Shown in pieces: positions 31,188 through 42,266 of a stretch of DNA of 64,000 nucleotides. The notes under the pieces were generated by a model, which did not search any database, was not told where the DNA came from, and saw nothing but the letters and a program-made list of their open reading frames with translations. The translations under genes and the position numbers were made by a program. The stretch spans positions 17,075,741 to 17,139,740 of the forward strand of contig OX336348.1 of assembly GCA_946902875.1 (NCBI GenBank). The letters run 5' to 3'. Origin of the DNA: Nematopogon swammerdamellus (Eukaryota; Arthropoda; Insecta; Lepidoptera; Adelidae). Numbering within the stretch: position 1 is the first letter of the stretch; the number at the start of each line of letters is the position of its first letter.

Positions 31188-31556
31188 ATTTTTTAGGGTT
31201 CCGTATCCGGTAGGGGCCCTATTACTAAGCTTACGCTGTATGTCTGTCTGTCCGTCCGTCTGTCTGTCTGTGTCCGAGGGCTGTATCTCTTGAACCGTAA
31301 TAGATAGCCCGTTGAAATTTTCACAGAATATGTGTTATTATGACCGATATAACAACAAATAATAAAAATAAGAAAAAGTAAAAAATTCACGGGGGTTCCC
31401 ATAGAAGAAACCAAAAAGTGTACGCGCGCGCGCCATCTACCGAATAGATTATGAGAAGCATTTCATAACACGCCATATAGATGGTGTGAGTGGCGCTAGC
31501 CATAACATGGCGATACGGAACCCTCGGCGCGCGAGTTCGACTCGCACTTGGCCGGT
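31188..31556 (-). repeat. V-family repeat
   Basis: TTTTTTAGGGTTCCGTATCC, TGTCTGTCTGTCCGTCCGTC, GAACCGTAATAGATAGCCCG, GCGCGCGAGTTCGACTCGCA, CTTGGCCGG. Full length. Confidence 0.92.
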
Positions 31557-32369
31557 TTTTCAATTACAATTTGTCTATAAAATTTTAATTAAAATTAAAT
31601 TTATTATTTTATTGGATGGATATAAATTTTATGATTTTATTAATTTAATTGTATTAATTTAAGAATACATTTTAATACTGTCATCAGAAATCTCCTTCTT
31701 TAGCCCGTCCGCGCCGCGCCGCCGCGCCGCCGCGCCGTAGTCCGGTAAAAAGGCTTGAAATTTGCCCTAAACCCTAATTCTCTTCCGGCCCGTCTAATGA
31801 GGCCGCTGTAGCACGGACGGAACCCTGGGTAATTCGAGCGACATAAGGTGAGTTATGTTATGTTAGCCGAGATAAGGCGAATGGAAACCGGATTGCTCGC
31901 TGTCGGTACAAACATGCGGTGTAGTGATGTGACGGACTTAACGATACATTTCTCTTTTTTAATAGCTACACATAACAATTAAAAAAAATTATATTGGTAC
32001 GTACGTATTAGTAAGTAAGCTGCGTATTACGCTAGAAAAGGGGCGTGACAGAGCGATGCGATAGCGAATCGCCGAGAGAACGAAAGGGATAGTCGTACTA
32101 GTTCATTTCATCGTAAGTCTATATATTTTTTTGTTTTTCGATGTTCTAAATTTTAAAAAATGTGGCAAATTGTAACAAAAAATCGTGGAATAAATTTTAT
32201 TAGCACGCCAGTTAATTGAAAAATCTAAAATTTTATCGATGCCTTCTAACTAACTTGGTTATCCACCATTCGTCGTGTTGGGCGAAACAATTGTTGGCGG
32301 AAACTCAAAACTCGAATCGTAAAAGCTATGATTACAAAACATATACATATGTACATACCCTATGTTTTA
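31557..32369. other. CpG-rich patch in AT-rich DNA, no gene seen
   Basis: Bases 31683-31870 are CpG-rich (CGCGCCGCGCCGCCGCGCCG) and end near an AAGGTGAGT-like donor at about 31847. A non-coding first exon or promoter is possible, but transposon DNA is equally likely. No protein frame is supported. Confidence 0.35.
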
Positions 32370-32541
32370 AGATGAATGTAAAATGACCGCATAGCAGCCT
32401 CGGTTGTGTTCTCCTCTAGTCCAGTATAGCCAGCAATCCAGGGATGTCTCCGGCATGGCACCTACCTTCTCGGAGGTGATATTGGCTGGTCAAAGCATGT
32501 GCTTCGGCCGCTCCGACTCCATACCGAATTAAATAAAAAAA
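32370..32541 (+). mobile_element. Z-tail SINE fragment
   Basis: ACCGCATAGCAGCCTCGGTT, GTGTTCTCCTCTAGTCCAGT, CCTACCTTCTCGGAGGTGAT, CCATACCGAATTAAATAAAA. Head C is missing. Confidence 0.88.
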
Positions 32542-32758
32542 TACCACACGCTGTATCCCGACAAAACGGGTTAAGCAGAGTAATCGGCGTTGTGCTGCAA
32601 GGACTCTGGTAAATTACAACACAACACCGACCACCACGTTCCGTAAAGTATTCGGATAAAATAACTATCAAGCAGCAATCGTGCCTTTAGCACGAACCTG
32701 CTGCATGATTCGGTGGAAAGATCGCGGCATGGTGAGAGTGGCTAGCCTGTCGTCGCAT
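32542..32758 (-). mobile_element. BY SINE fragment
   Basis: ACCACACGCTGTATCCCGAC, AAAACGGGTTAAGCAGAGTA, ATCAAGCAGCAATCGTGCC. Lacks head B. It abuts the Z polyA end. Confidence 0.85.
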
Positions 32759-32768
32759 TATAACTATT

Positions 32769-33053
32769 ACATACCACACGCTGTATTCCGACAACCGGGG
32801 TGAGCAGAGTAATCGGTGTTGCGCTGCAGATACTCTTGTAAATTACAGCACAAAACCGACCACCACGTTTAGCCAAGTATTCGGACAACTTTCAAGCAAC
32901 AAGTAAGGTATGAAGACCCACCTGCTGCATGACTCGGTGGAAGGATCGTTTTCCAAAGTGAGAGGTGGCTATCCTGTCGCCCTTTAGCACGACGACATTC
33001 ACGAGGAGAGATGCAGTGGGGCTATTGTTTTTAAGTACCGGCCCCACACGGTA
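32769..33053 (-). mobile_element. BY SINE, nearly full
   Basis: ACCACACGCTGTATTCCGAC, CATGACTCGGTGGAAGGATC, GGAGAGATGCAGTGGGGCTA, TACCGGCCCCACACGG. It is in tandem with the previous copy, same orientation. Confidence 0.88.
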
Positions 33054-33678
33054 AAAACTATATTATCGTAAGATTATTTATCGAACATGTCCCCGCACTA
33101 GTGCGGAGGCGACAGCTATAAATATGATGTGTTGACAGATGGGTAGGTATCAGAATATACTCTCCGGCCATCAAGTCGTTTTGTACAGGGGTGGGCAGTT
33201 AGCTTTTTGGTCGTTGCTTATTTGGCAATTTGATTGTGAGCAGTAATTGAAAATTATGTATATTTTTATAGCTTAATGTCATTACATTAGGTTAATTTAA
33301 TTCTAATTAGTTTTATTTTTGTTTCCTATTTTATTAAAAATGTGTAAATATTAATTTAAAAATAAGATATTATTAATATTAAAGAGAAAATTATTGCACA
33401 TGTACGAACATTTATTCTGATTTTGATTTAATTTATGTTTTATTCACATTTAATTTTAAATACCAACTATCTTTTATTATTATGGGTAATGAATGACTAA
33501 TGCATGATATATTGTAAAAACTAAACAGGACAAATTCAAGCGTGGTGTACTACCATACGAATGATGAATAAAGAATAAAGAATAAAAGAATAAAGAATAT
33601 GCTTAACGTCATTTAGTAATTTTTTATATTATAGTTTAGTATTACCAGTGGTTTTACTTAGGTATGTAGGTATATAAT
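33054..33678. other. AT-rich DNA, no gene seen
   Basis: ACAAATTCAAGCGTGGTGTA and GAATAAAGAATAAAGAATAA at 33530-33600 recur near 38720-38770, so part of it is the end of a further repeat. Confidence 0.45.
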
Positions 33679-33964
33679 TTTTTTTTTTTTTATGGAAACT
33701 GACACGGGTGGCTACATCACCTACAACATCCGTGATGTCAGCCCATAACACCGGATGAACTTGGTGCCACGTCAGCGCTTCCCTTCGGTCGTGCCGGCTA
33801 CACTGAACTGGACGGAAAACACAAACTATTTACATAGCCGTTTCGACCGACCTTTCATTCAGTGCGGTGGTACCAACCCGGGCGGGTTAAACCCTACCAC
33901 CTAGTAATATAAGAAGGGAGTCGTATCCCTTAGTCGCCTTTTACGACATACACGGGAAGAGATG
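33679..33964 (-). mobile_element. BX SINE, head truncated
   Basis: Poly-T, ATGGAAACTGACACGGGTGG, CTTCGGTCGTGCCGGCTACA, TTACGACATACACGGGAAGA. It stops within head B. Confidence 0.9.
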
Positions 33965-34047
33965 CTAATATACTTAACGAACATAAAGAACAATACATAT
34001 ATAGTAGTACTTTTTTTATTTATATGGGTAAATTTTTTAAATAAAAA

Positions 34048-34438
34048 CCGGCCAAGTGCGAGTCGAACTCGCGCACCGAGGGTTCCGTATCGCCATGTCA
34101 TGGTCAGCGCCACTCGCGCCATCTATGGCGTGTTTATGAAATGCTTCATATTAGTTAAAATTCATGATTAGTTAAAATGTTTCATACTCTTCGGTAGATG
34201 GCGCGCGCGCATACACTTTTTAGTTTCTCCTATGGGAACCCTCGTGAATTTTTTTCTTTTTCTTATTTTTATTATTTGTTGTTATATCGGCCATACTAAC
34301 ACATATTCTGTGAAAATTTCAACGGTTTACCTATTACGGTTCAAGAGATGACTCTCGCTCGGACAGACGGACGGACAGACAGACAGACGACGTAGGCTTA
34401 GTAATAGGGTCCCGTACCGGATACGGAACCCTAAAAAC
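34048..34438 (+). repeat. V-family repeat, full length
   Basis: CCGGCCAAGTGCGAGTCGAA, CTCGCGCACCGAGGGTTCCG, GATGGCGCGCGCGCATACAC, TGTTATATCGGCCATACTAA, (GACA)n near 34365-34388, GGATACGGAACCCTAAAAA. It serves as the reference copy. Confidence 0.92.
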
Positions 34439-34469
34439 GAGTTTATATAAAATAACTAATTATTAAAAC

Positions 34470-34540
34470 TGGCCAAGTGCGAGTCTGACTCGCACACCGG
34501 GGTTTCCGTACCACAACGTAATTGGTCGGTTTTTATAATG
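34470..34540 (+). repeat. V-family repeat, short 5' piece
   Basis: TGGCCAAGTGCGAGTCTGAC, TCGCACACCGGGGTTTCCGT, then it diverges. Confidence 0.75.
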
Positions 34541-34589
34541 TTTTTATTATTTTGTTGTTTTACATTTACAGTTTCCACTATAATCACAC

Positions 34590-34845
34590 CTGTAGGTCCC
34601 TCCCCTTCTTACCTTACTAGGTGGTATGGTTCAATCCGACCGGGTTGGTACCACCGCACTGAATGAAACGTCGGTCGAAACGGCTCTGCAATAGTTCTGT
34701 GTTTTCCGTTCAGTTCGTTGTAGCCGGCACGACCGAAGGAAAGCACTGACATGGCAACTAGTTCACCAAGGTGTAGGTAATGGGCTGACATCACAGATAT
34801 TGCAGACGATGTAGCCAACCGTGTCAGTTTCCATAAAAGAAAACC
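34590..34845 (+). mobile_element. X SINE, head truncated
   Basis: CTGTAGGTCCCTCCCCTTCT, TTACTAGGTGGTATGG, TACCACCGCACTGAATGAAA, ACCGTGTCAGTTTCCATAAA. GTAGGTCCCT is the junction seen after head A. Confidence 0.88.
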
Positions 34846-35188
34846 AAGTTTGATGCTTGTATGTATTACTGTTTTTTTTAGGATAGCGCAAAAAAACAAA
34901 AAACCAAAAAATAAAACAAAAAACGTTGAAAAAACATATTTCTTGTATGGGATTTCTTTATTTCTGCATTCATATTATGCATATAAACGCCTTGAACTAT
35001 AGAGTTTGACCTCCCTGCCCGCTCCATGCGTTATTCAGCGTTATTATAAATAGCCAATAATAGACAGGAAGCTATAAACAAGCCGTTCAAAATTAGTCCA
35101 GTTGTTTTTGAGTAAATGCGAGCGACCGAGGCATATCGGAAGCCAACAAAACCTTGCCACACTCACTTGTCAACTGTTATGCTATGAG
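34846..35188. other. No gene seen
   Basis: AT-rich spacer without recognised elements. Confidence 0.4.
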
Positions 35189-35790
35189 ATGTTTTTTTTT
35201 TTATGGAAACTGACATGGTTGGCTAGGCTACATCACCTACAACATCCGTGATGTCAGCCCATAACACCGGGTGAACTTGGTGCCACGTCAGTGCTTCCCT
35301 TTGCTCGTGCCGGCCACACTGAACTGGACGGAAAACACAAACTATTTACATAGCCGTTTCCACCGACCATTCATTCAGTGCGGTGGTACCGACCCGGGCT
35401 GTTTTTTTTATTATTTTAGGTTTAGGTTAAACCACAGAGCATCAAATGCGCGCGCCCCTCCTAGAGGCGCCCTGAGCGCGATTTCTCTACAACGCCGTTG
35501 AAGCCTGTGGGCGTGGCCTATGACTTACATATGTGCGTTGTGCGTGTGCATTTGTTTTGTGCGTGTGCCTAACTTGCTCCTCTTTGTGTGTAGTGTCGAT
35601 ACTAGCACACACACACACACACACACACATACGAAGCGCTAGCTGCAGCACTGCGTGTAGTTTTTGGGTTTCAAATATTATCGCTTAGGGCGTCTCTAGT
35701 AGGGGGCGCGCGCGGTAGGTATTTGATGCTCTGTGGGTGAAACCCTACCACCTGGTAAGGTAAGAAGGGGAGGGACCTACAGGTGGAATG
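35189..35790 (-). mobile_element. X SINE split by a hAT-type MITE
   Basis: The 3' part (ATGGAAACTGACATGGTTGG to GTACCGACCCGGGC) is at 35189-35399. The rest (GAAACCCTACCACCTGGTAA, GGGGAGGGACCTACAGG) resumes at 35739. Between lie ~30 AT-rich bases and the MITE. Confidence 0.8.
35433..35735. mobile_element. hAT-type MITE, 303 bp
   Basis: It starts CACAGAGCATCAAAT and ends with the inverse ATTTGATGCTCTGTG. The flanks GGTTAAAC (35425-35432) and GGTGAAAC (35736-35743) are an 8-bp target duplication with one mismatch. It contains (AC)n near 35608 and GCGCCC-rich subterminal blocks. A relative is at 56005-56298 in inverted orientation. Confidence 0.88.
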
Positions 35791-36318
35791 GAGTTGACAA
35801 CGTAGTGCTCTCTCGCTCTCCGCGGAAGTGAAGAGCGAGACAGGACTAGGTCGTCACATTCATTTGGACGTAAAGCAGCGCGTTTCCATTAGGCAAGTAA
35901 CCTGCGTGCAAGTATGACACCACCTGCCTGGCTAGTCATTAAAATATTTATTTGTATGTTATTTATTTATTTATATATATATATATTAGAGAATTCCACA
36001 GCTTATATTAATAACAAATTTAAAAATCAACAATATAAAAAGTTAATAGCCAAGAATAGAATTCCTCCGGTTTTCATTTTGTTATACACGGTAAATAAAA
36101 ACGATAGAAAACTACAAAATTAAAGGATTAAATAAATTTTATATGAAATAAAATAAAATTTAAATTAATTAATTAATAAAATTAATAAATAATAATAAGT
36201 ATGAAAAAAAAATACCATGCGAAGTTTCTTGCCGGTTCCTCTTCGTGGGTGTAAGCCAACAAGATAGAACAAATTGTGACAAGTTCGAGTGTAGTTTTAC
36301 TGACATATGAATGATCAA
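35791..36318. other. No gene seen
   Basis: AT-rich. GTTTCTTGCCGGTTCCTCTT and GACAAGTTCGAGTGTAG near 36225-36295 recur near 50000 and 9430 (reversed), so it is repeat-derived. Confidence 0.45.
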
Positions 36319-36708
36319 TCAATACTAATAAATAATAAATCTGTAAGTGATGGTCATGGAGTAAGTTACTTTGTTTTATGAGATACTGCGTTTGTTTGTA
36401 TACTCTATGTATGATAGGTATTAAAACTAAATTGACAATTTTTAGAAATCTTTTCTGTATGTATGTATGTTCCTCCATAACTCTTAAACCGATCATCCGA
36501 ATTCGATGAAACTTAGTACAGGCACATTTAACTATACGTGACACAGGATAGGCTAAATAAAATTCAGTTCCGGTTATGCTGAGATGTGGCTCTCATACAA
36601 ACCGAATTGTTCGGCGCGCCGCCGAAATAAAGGTACAATAGCGGGCTTACTTACTTTCTTCTTTTTAAATTCGAACTTCACACGAGCGGAGCCGCGGGCA
36701 AAAGCTAT
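36319..36708 (+). mobile_element. Helitron-type element, full length
   Basis: 5' TCAATACTAATAAATAATAA; interior AGTAAGTTACTTTGTTTTAT, CTCCATAACTCTTAAACCG, ACAGGATAGGCTAAATAAAA; 3' GGAGCCGCGGGCAAAAGCTA. The last four bases are CTAT instead of CTAG. Confidence 0.88.
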
Positions 36709-37756
36709 AAACAATAAACCATAGTAAGAAAGTCTAAAATTACCAAAAAGCTAATTGGAAACTGAATATCGCATACTATAATAAATAACATTATGTTATA
36801 TTTAGATTATTTTTATATCTTTATTTACACATTTCTTAAAACGAATTTAATGCGGCTTCCACCATGGGGACTTTTCCAGCAGTCCCCATTTTGGAAGAAT
36901 ATTTCATTTTATAGCTTTTTTCTAAATTTAGTTTTTTGCTTGTAAATTATATTTTTAAGTACTTATTTGAAAAGATAAAGTTTAAATATAATATATAGTA
37001 TCAAGTAAGTTGTCAAACCTATACGTTATTTAGGTTACTTCCCACAGGACAAACTTCGTTTAGTGTGGGAAGTGACATATAAATATTTGAATTTGAATAA
37101 ATTTGAATAAATTGAATTGAATAAAAATTTAAATTGTACATATTTATATATCTATACATATACAAAATAAACATTTAAAAAATGGAGCTTCCACCACCGG
37201 CGGGGCGGGGCGAACCCAGGCTAAATGGTTATTATTATAATTGTTTTAAGTTTACATAATAATTATGTTCAGTTAAATAACTAAAAGAGAACGTAAAAAT
37301 TAAATAACAGAAAAAGAACTTAAAGAGAAAATTAAAACTAAAACTAACGATAAAACAGAACTCACCTACCTATCTATCTAACAAAATAAAACAGAACATG
37401 AACATTAATTAATGAATTAATTTGAGACTAGTTTGAATGAATAAATTTAGAAGTATTCTCTATTTGACCAGCACTTTAGTGAGGAGATTCATTGAGTTCG
37501 TATTACGAGCTCGTATGAACGCGGCCTTACTTTAGTAATATTTATAAGTCAATGGCCGTGTGTGTCAGATTCCGTAATAAGGTTGCGCACAGCGCATGTG
37601 ACATCCCTAGCCGCTTCTTGCCTGGTCGCTCGCGCGGGCGGGGCGGTGCGGAGGTGCGGGCGAGAGGGACAAACCTAGTGTCACTTCGAGTGCCGTGGAG
37701 ACGCCACTTGACATATTATAATAGGTTTTTTATTATATACTTTTCATCTTAGTTTA
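36709..37756. other. AT-rich DNA and a CpG-rich patch, no gene seen
   Basis: Bases 37545-37710 are CpG-rich (TCGCTCGCGCGGGCGGGGCG). No frame in them is credible. GGAGCTTCCACCACCGGC near 37184 resembles GCGGCTTCCACCATGGGG near 36852. Confidence 0.4.
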
Positions 37757-38010
37757 ACGACGAGATGCCGTGCTAAAGGGCGACCGGCTTGCCACCTCCC
37801 ACCTTGGTACGGTCCTTCCACCGAGTCGTGCAGCGGGTGGGTCTTTGTGCCTTACTTGCTGCTTGATAGTTGTCTTGTCCGAATACTTTGCTAAGCGTGG
37901 TGGTCGATGTTGTGTTGCAATTTTCCAGCGTTCTGGCAGCACAACACCGAATACTCTGCTTACCCTGATTGTCGGGATACAGCGTGTGTGGTATGTATGT
38001 ATGTATCTTA
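37757..38010 (+). mobile_element. BY SINE, head missing
   Basis: GAGATGCCGTGCTAAAGGGC, CCACCGAGTCGTGCAGCGGG, CGGGATACAGCGTGTGTGGT, then (GTAT)n. Confidence 0.88.
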
Positions 38011-38029
38011 GTTTATTTTTGGGTTCCGT

Positions 38030-38195
38030 ATCCATTCCCTTGCCCCTTACTAGGTGATAGGCTCAACTTGTAGCCGACTGCGTTGATACCACCACCGTAC
38101 TGGATGTAAGATGGCCGCATAGCAGCTTCGGTTGTGTTCTCCTCTAGTCCACAGCAATCCAGGGAAGTCTCCGGTATGGCGCCTACATGTCCTGC
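38030..38195 (+). mobile_element. CZ SINE middle fragment
   Basis: CTTGCCCCTTACTAGGTGAT, AGGCTCAACTTGTAGCCG, TACTGGATGTAAGATGGCCG, GGAAGTCTCCGGTATGGCGC. It lacks both head C and the 3' tip. Confidence 0.85.
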
Positions 38196-38984
38196 CCCGT
38201 ACTCTCCACTCTCCAGTCGCGTCGCTGTGCCGTATGAAAAAATATCGCTCCAGCTCACTTGTCAGGGGAGGCGCCAGGGCTGCCACACCGCACGGCGTTG
38301 GCAAGGTCATACAAAGATTAGGGAAATTATTTATATGTAAATTAATTATTTATTAATTATTAATTAATGATTTACAGATCTCATTCATATCATTGGTCCG
38401 GGGTTGTTCTTTTTTCTTTATATTTTAATAATTGGTAGTTTGCATTAAATAAAATATTAAATACTTGAATATATTTAGAAATACGTTTAAAAAAAATATT
38501 TATATGTATTAAGTTGTATGTGTTCAGAATTAACAAGGTTAAATTATAGCTATTCTAGCTCTCAAACTGTATCTTAAAACTGTAAGCTGTGTCTATTGTG
38601 TTGCTAAATAGTCACAATGTATTGTAATCGAAGATCTTGAAAAAAAAACCTGCGGACTTTCTTGCCGGCTCTTCTTTGTGGGTGTAATCGAACCGGATTG
38701 TAAAAAAACAAAACAGAACAAATTCAAGCGTAGTGTACTACCATACCAATAATGAATAAAGAATAAAGAATTATTTAAAAAAATAAGGGTTGTGTATCAG
38801 AGCAGTAACATCTAGCCGGGATGCCTGGTCGTCAGCCCCATTTATTTTATAATTTTACTATAATACTAATTTCACACATACGTCATTTCCGTTTCTCGGA
38901 TCTACAGTATGCCACCCCATCTAGCCACTTCACGTAACCCGAAGACGTATTCTATAATTTCAACATAAGTACATTATTTACAAT
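38196..38984. other. AT-rich DNA, no gene seen
   Basis: Includes repeat scraps at 38372-38420 (shared with 1486-1540) and 38718-38770 (shared with 33530-33600). Confidence 0.5.
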
Positions 38985-39292
38985 AAAAAGAATAGCGCCA
39001 CTGCATCTCACCACGTTCATGCCGTAAAAGGCAACCAAGGGATAAAGATAAGATGCCGTGCATAAGGGCGACAGGCTAGCCATCTCTCACTTTGGCACAG
39101 TGCTTCCATCGAGTCATGTAGCAGGTGGGTCTTCGTGCCTTACTTGCTGCTTGATAGTTATCTTGTCCGTATAATTTGCTAAATGTGGCGGTCGGTGTTA
39201 TGCCGTAATAACCAGTGCCCTTGCAGCACAACACCGATTACTCTGGTCAGCCCGATTGTCGGGATACAGCGTGTGGTATGTGTGTATGTGAA
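38985..39292 (+). mobile_element. BY SINE
   Basis: AAAAAGAATAGCGCCACTGC, AAGGCAACCAAGGGATAAAG, GTCATGTAGCAGGTGGGTCT, CGGGATACAGCGTGTGGTAT. Slightly 5'-truncated. Confidence 0.88.
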
Positions 39293-39299
39293 AAAACAT

Positions 39300-39522
39300 A
39301 CACACACACAAGCGAGTGTATTTCCTGAATCCTTTAACCTGGGTGTCTTCAAGCGTCGTATTAACGGGCTAGACAGCCTATCAACAGTCCGCAAATCTGC
39401 TGGCATGGCACCTAACTGAGCGTGGTTTCGCGAGGAGAGGTGATTTTGGCTCTTTCGACTGCACCATTGGTCTCTCGGCACATCCACCCATGCTGGTCTA
39501 CATTAAAAAAAAACAAACCAAA
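39300..39522 (+). mobile_element. R1 non-LTR retrotransposon 3' end
   Basis: GCGAGTGTATTTCCTGAATC encodes the last residues of ORF2 (VFPESFNLGVFKRRINGLDS as at 55420-55800). Then GGCATGGCACCTAACTGAGC and the 3' UTR with a mixed A-rich tail at 39506-39530. Confidence 0.85.
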
Positions 39523-39686
39523 AAAAAAATTCCCACCGGAACTAACTTCCTACCTTGCGACAGCCCTGCCTCTCTGCAGAGCCGTTCGTTTCGTTGCTTG
39601 CTTTACTTAACTCCACCGCCGGCGCAGAGGGACGCTACTGCAAACGGGGAAAATGCTGAACTATGATTAATAGATAGAAATACTTT

Positions 39687-40018
39687 ACATACATACATAC
39701 ATATCACACACGCTGAATCCCGACAATCGGGGTAAGCAGAGTAATCGGTGTTGTGCTGCGAGAACTCCGGTAAATTACAGCACAACACCGCCGTTTCGCA
39801 AAGTATTCGAACAAGGTCCAATCGATCAAGCAGCAAGTAAGGCACGAAGACCCACCTGCTGCATGACTCGGTGGAAGTACCGCGCCAAGGTGAGAGGTGG
39901 CGAGCCTGTCGCCCTTTAGCACGGCATCTTGTCCTTATCCCTTATTCGCCTTTTACGACATGCATGGGGAGAGATGCAGTGGGGCTATTCTTTTTAAGTA
40001 CCGGCCCCACACGGTACC
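39687..40018 (-). mobile_element. BY SINE, full length
   Basis: (CATA)n, TATCACACACGCTGAATCCC, AATCGGGGTAAGCAGAGTAA, CATGACTCGGTGGAAGTACC, TACCGGCCCCACACGGTAC. Confidence 0.9.
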
Positions 40019-40022
40019 TACG

Positions 40023-40172
40023 GTAAAAGAAATACTTTATTGGCCCGAAAACGTTTTACAGAAATAATAAGCACAATATAACGTTTACGTGAGGTGCAAA
40101 GGTGGACTTATCCCTTACAGGTATTTATTTCAGTCAACCTTCGGATTTCTGAGAGTCGATTAATATAGTGAA
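40023..40172 (-). mobile_element. W-type retroelement 3' end
   Basis: AAATACTTTATTGGCCCGAA, GAGGTGCAAAGGTGGACTTA, TCAACCTTCGGATTTCTGAG. Confidence 0.75.
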
Positions 40173-40252
40173 ATGTTTGTACGTTATGTTAAATGTAAAA
40201 TTTTTTTTTATGTTTTTTAATAATATATTGTAATAACATTTTTATTGGTTAT

Positions 40253-40717
40253 TTCATATCCAACACGCTATCCCGACAATGAGGGTGAGCAGAGTAGTCG
40301 ATTTGGTGCTGCAATACTCGGGTAAATTACAGCACAACACCGACCGACCACCACGTTTAGCAAAGTATTAGGACAAGATAACGTTCAAGCAGCAAGTAAA
40401 GTACCTACTGCATGACTTGGTGGAGGGACCGACCGTGGATTGGTGAGAGGTAACTGACCTGTTTCTCTTTAGCACGGTATCTTGCCCTTATGGATGCCGT
40501 GCTAAAGGGCGACAGGCTAGCCACCTCTTACATCGGTAGGGTTCTTTCACCGAGTCATGCTGCCGTTGTAGTTATATAGGATAGTTATATTGTGCGAATA
40601 CTTTGCGAAACGTGGCGGCCGGTGTTGTGCTGTAATTTAATAGAGTGCTTGCAGCATAACACCGATTACCCTGCCTACCCCGATTGTCGGGATACCGATA
40701 CAGCGTGTGGTATGTAT
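40253..40717. mobile_element. Inverted pair of BY SINEs, head to head
   Basis: 40253-40490 is a reversed copy (ACACGCTATCCCGACAATGA ... AGCACGGTATCTTGCCCTTA). 40493-40717 is a forward copy (GGATGCCGTGCTAAAGGGCG ... ATACAGCGTGTGGTATGTAT). Both lack head B and are joined near the middle of the element, so transcripts through the pair would fold into a ~230-base duplex. Confidence 0.85.
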
Positions 40718-40790
40718 TTATGTTTGTAGTATAACGGGGTAATAAACTTAAAACCATTAATAATATGAATGTTCAATAAACTATGCACAA

Positions 40791-41309
40791 TCTATACTAT
40801 AATATACATATAATATTATATAGAGGTAAAGTTTGTAAGTAAGTACCGTGTGGGGCCGGTACTTTAAAAGAATAGCCCCACTGCATCTCTCCCCGTGTAT
40901 GTCGTAAAAGGCGACTAAGGGATAAGGACAAGATGCCGTGCCAAAGGGCGACAGGCTCGCCACCTCTCACCTTTGCACGGTACTTTCACCGAGTCATGCA
41001 GCAGGTGGGTCTTCGTGCCTTACTTGCTGCTTGATCGATTGAATCTTGTTCGAATACTTTGCGAAACGTGGTGGTCGGTGTTGTGCTGTAATTTACCAGA
41101 GTTATTGCAGCACAACGACGATTACTCTGCTACCCCGATTGTCGGGATTCAGCGTGTGTGATATGTATGTATGTGTAGTTTGTAAGTTTGTATGTAGGAG
41201 GTAATCTCCGAAAATGCTCATCCGATTTTAAAAATTATTTGACCAATATTTCGAATGGACCTTCAGGATGGACATAGGATATGCGAGCGAAGCCGCGGTC
41301 AAAAGCTAG
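40791..41309 (+). mobile_element. Helitron interrupted by a BY SINE
   Basis: 5' TCTATACTATAATATACATA, interior GTAATCTCCGAAAATGCTCA, ACCTTCAGGATGGACATAGG, 3' GCGAGCGAAGCCGCGGTCAA, AAGCTAG. The SINE splits it at AGTTTGTAAGT. Confidence 0.85.
40841..41176 (+). mobile_element. BY SINE, full length, with 11-bp target duplication
   Basis: The repeat AGTTTGTAAGT at 40830-40840 and 41177-41187 flanks it. It contains ACCGTGTGGGGCCGGTACTT, AAAGGCGACTAAGGGATAAG, and ends with GCGTGTGTGATATGTATGTA. This gives the true borders of the BY family and shows target-primed retrotransposition with a short GTAT tail instead of polyA. Confidence 0.88.
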
Positions 41310-42018
41310 TATAAAATAGAAAACGAAAATAGCAATAAATTAAGCGATCGCTGAAAAGAGCATATAATAAAAGTCAGTAGCGTTGTTTTGCGCACAGCGC
41401 GCCGGGACATTTGGAACGGTTGTGAAATTGTATACAGCGGCGGCAACGACGTTCGTCGGATTCCGAGCTCGGTTCAATTTTTTTTTTATTCTTGCTAAAG
41501 TTTATCCCTGCGTATTAGAAGATTCAGCGTCTGCCTTCTGTGCGTGTGCATGTATGTATGTTCGCTTATGATAACTCAAGAACGACTCAACTTATTCGCT
41601 TTTGCCTATGTAATGCGACGTATCTCCGCCAGGTTATAGGCTATAATACAATCACGCGATTACTTATATGGTGGTCGAAAGTAAATACGATTGGATAACA
41701 TCTACCAATTCGGTTAGTTACATATATAGATACATATATAGATAGAAATACTTTATTGCTCCAAAAATTTATATTCCATTTTATAGAAACAAACGAAAAG
41801 TAATTTACCCGAGGGGCAAACGGTTCAACCGATTTACACAGAGTTGCGCCGACTTTTCCGCGAGCGAAGTCTCGTGCACAACTAGTGGATAATGTGTGGC
41901 TATACAATTATTATTTGTAAACGTAATTAAATACTAGGCTTTTCGGCTTAAATATATATTAGTATTTTATTAAGGGCTTAAAAGTTAAAACTATTTAAAA
42001 CAAAATAGTTTCATTTTA
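41310..42018. other. Helitron and W remnants, no gene seen
   Basis: 41569-41885 (GATAACTCAAGAACGACTCA ... GCGAGCGAAGTCTCGTGCAC, then AACTAG) is a Helitron copy. It is split by a W piece at 41728-41815 (GATAGAAATACTTTATTGCT). Bases 41370-41475 are CpG-rich and share GGCGGCAACGACGTTC with 24100. Confidence 0.6.
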
Positions 42019-42266
42019 GTTTTTTTTTTTATGGAAACTGACACGGTTGGCTACATCACCTACAACATCCGTGATGTCAGCCCATAACACCGGGTGAACT
42101 TGGTGCCACGTCAGTGCTTCCCTTCGGTCGTGCCGGCTACACTGAACTGGACGGAAAACACGAACTATTTACATAGCCGTTTCGACCGACCTTTCATTCA
42201 GTGCGGTGGCACCAACCCGGGCGGGTTAAACCCTACCACCTAGTATTATAAGAAGGGAGTCATAGG
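42019..42266 (-). mobile_element. X SINE, head truncated
   Basis: Poly-T, ATGGAAACTGACACGGTTGG, CACCTACAACATCCGTGATG, CAGTGCGGTGGCACCAACCC, TATAAGAAGGGAGTCATAG. Breaks off at the B-head junction. Confidence 0.92.

Noticed and set aside
36182..36544. 120-codon minus-strand frame
   Set aside because: Lies over a Helitron copy and shares sequence with other copies; not a gene.
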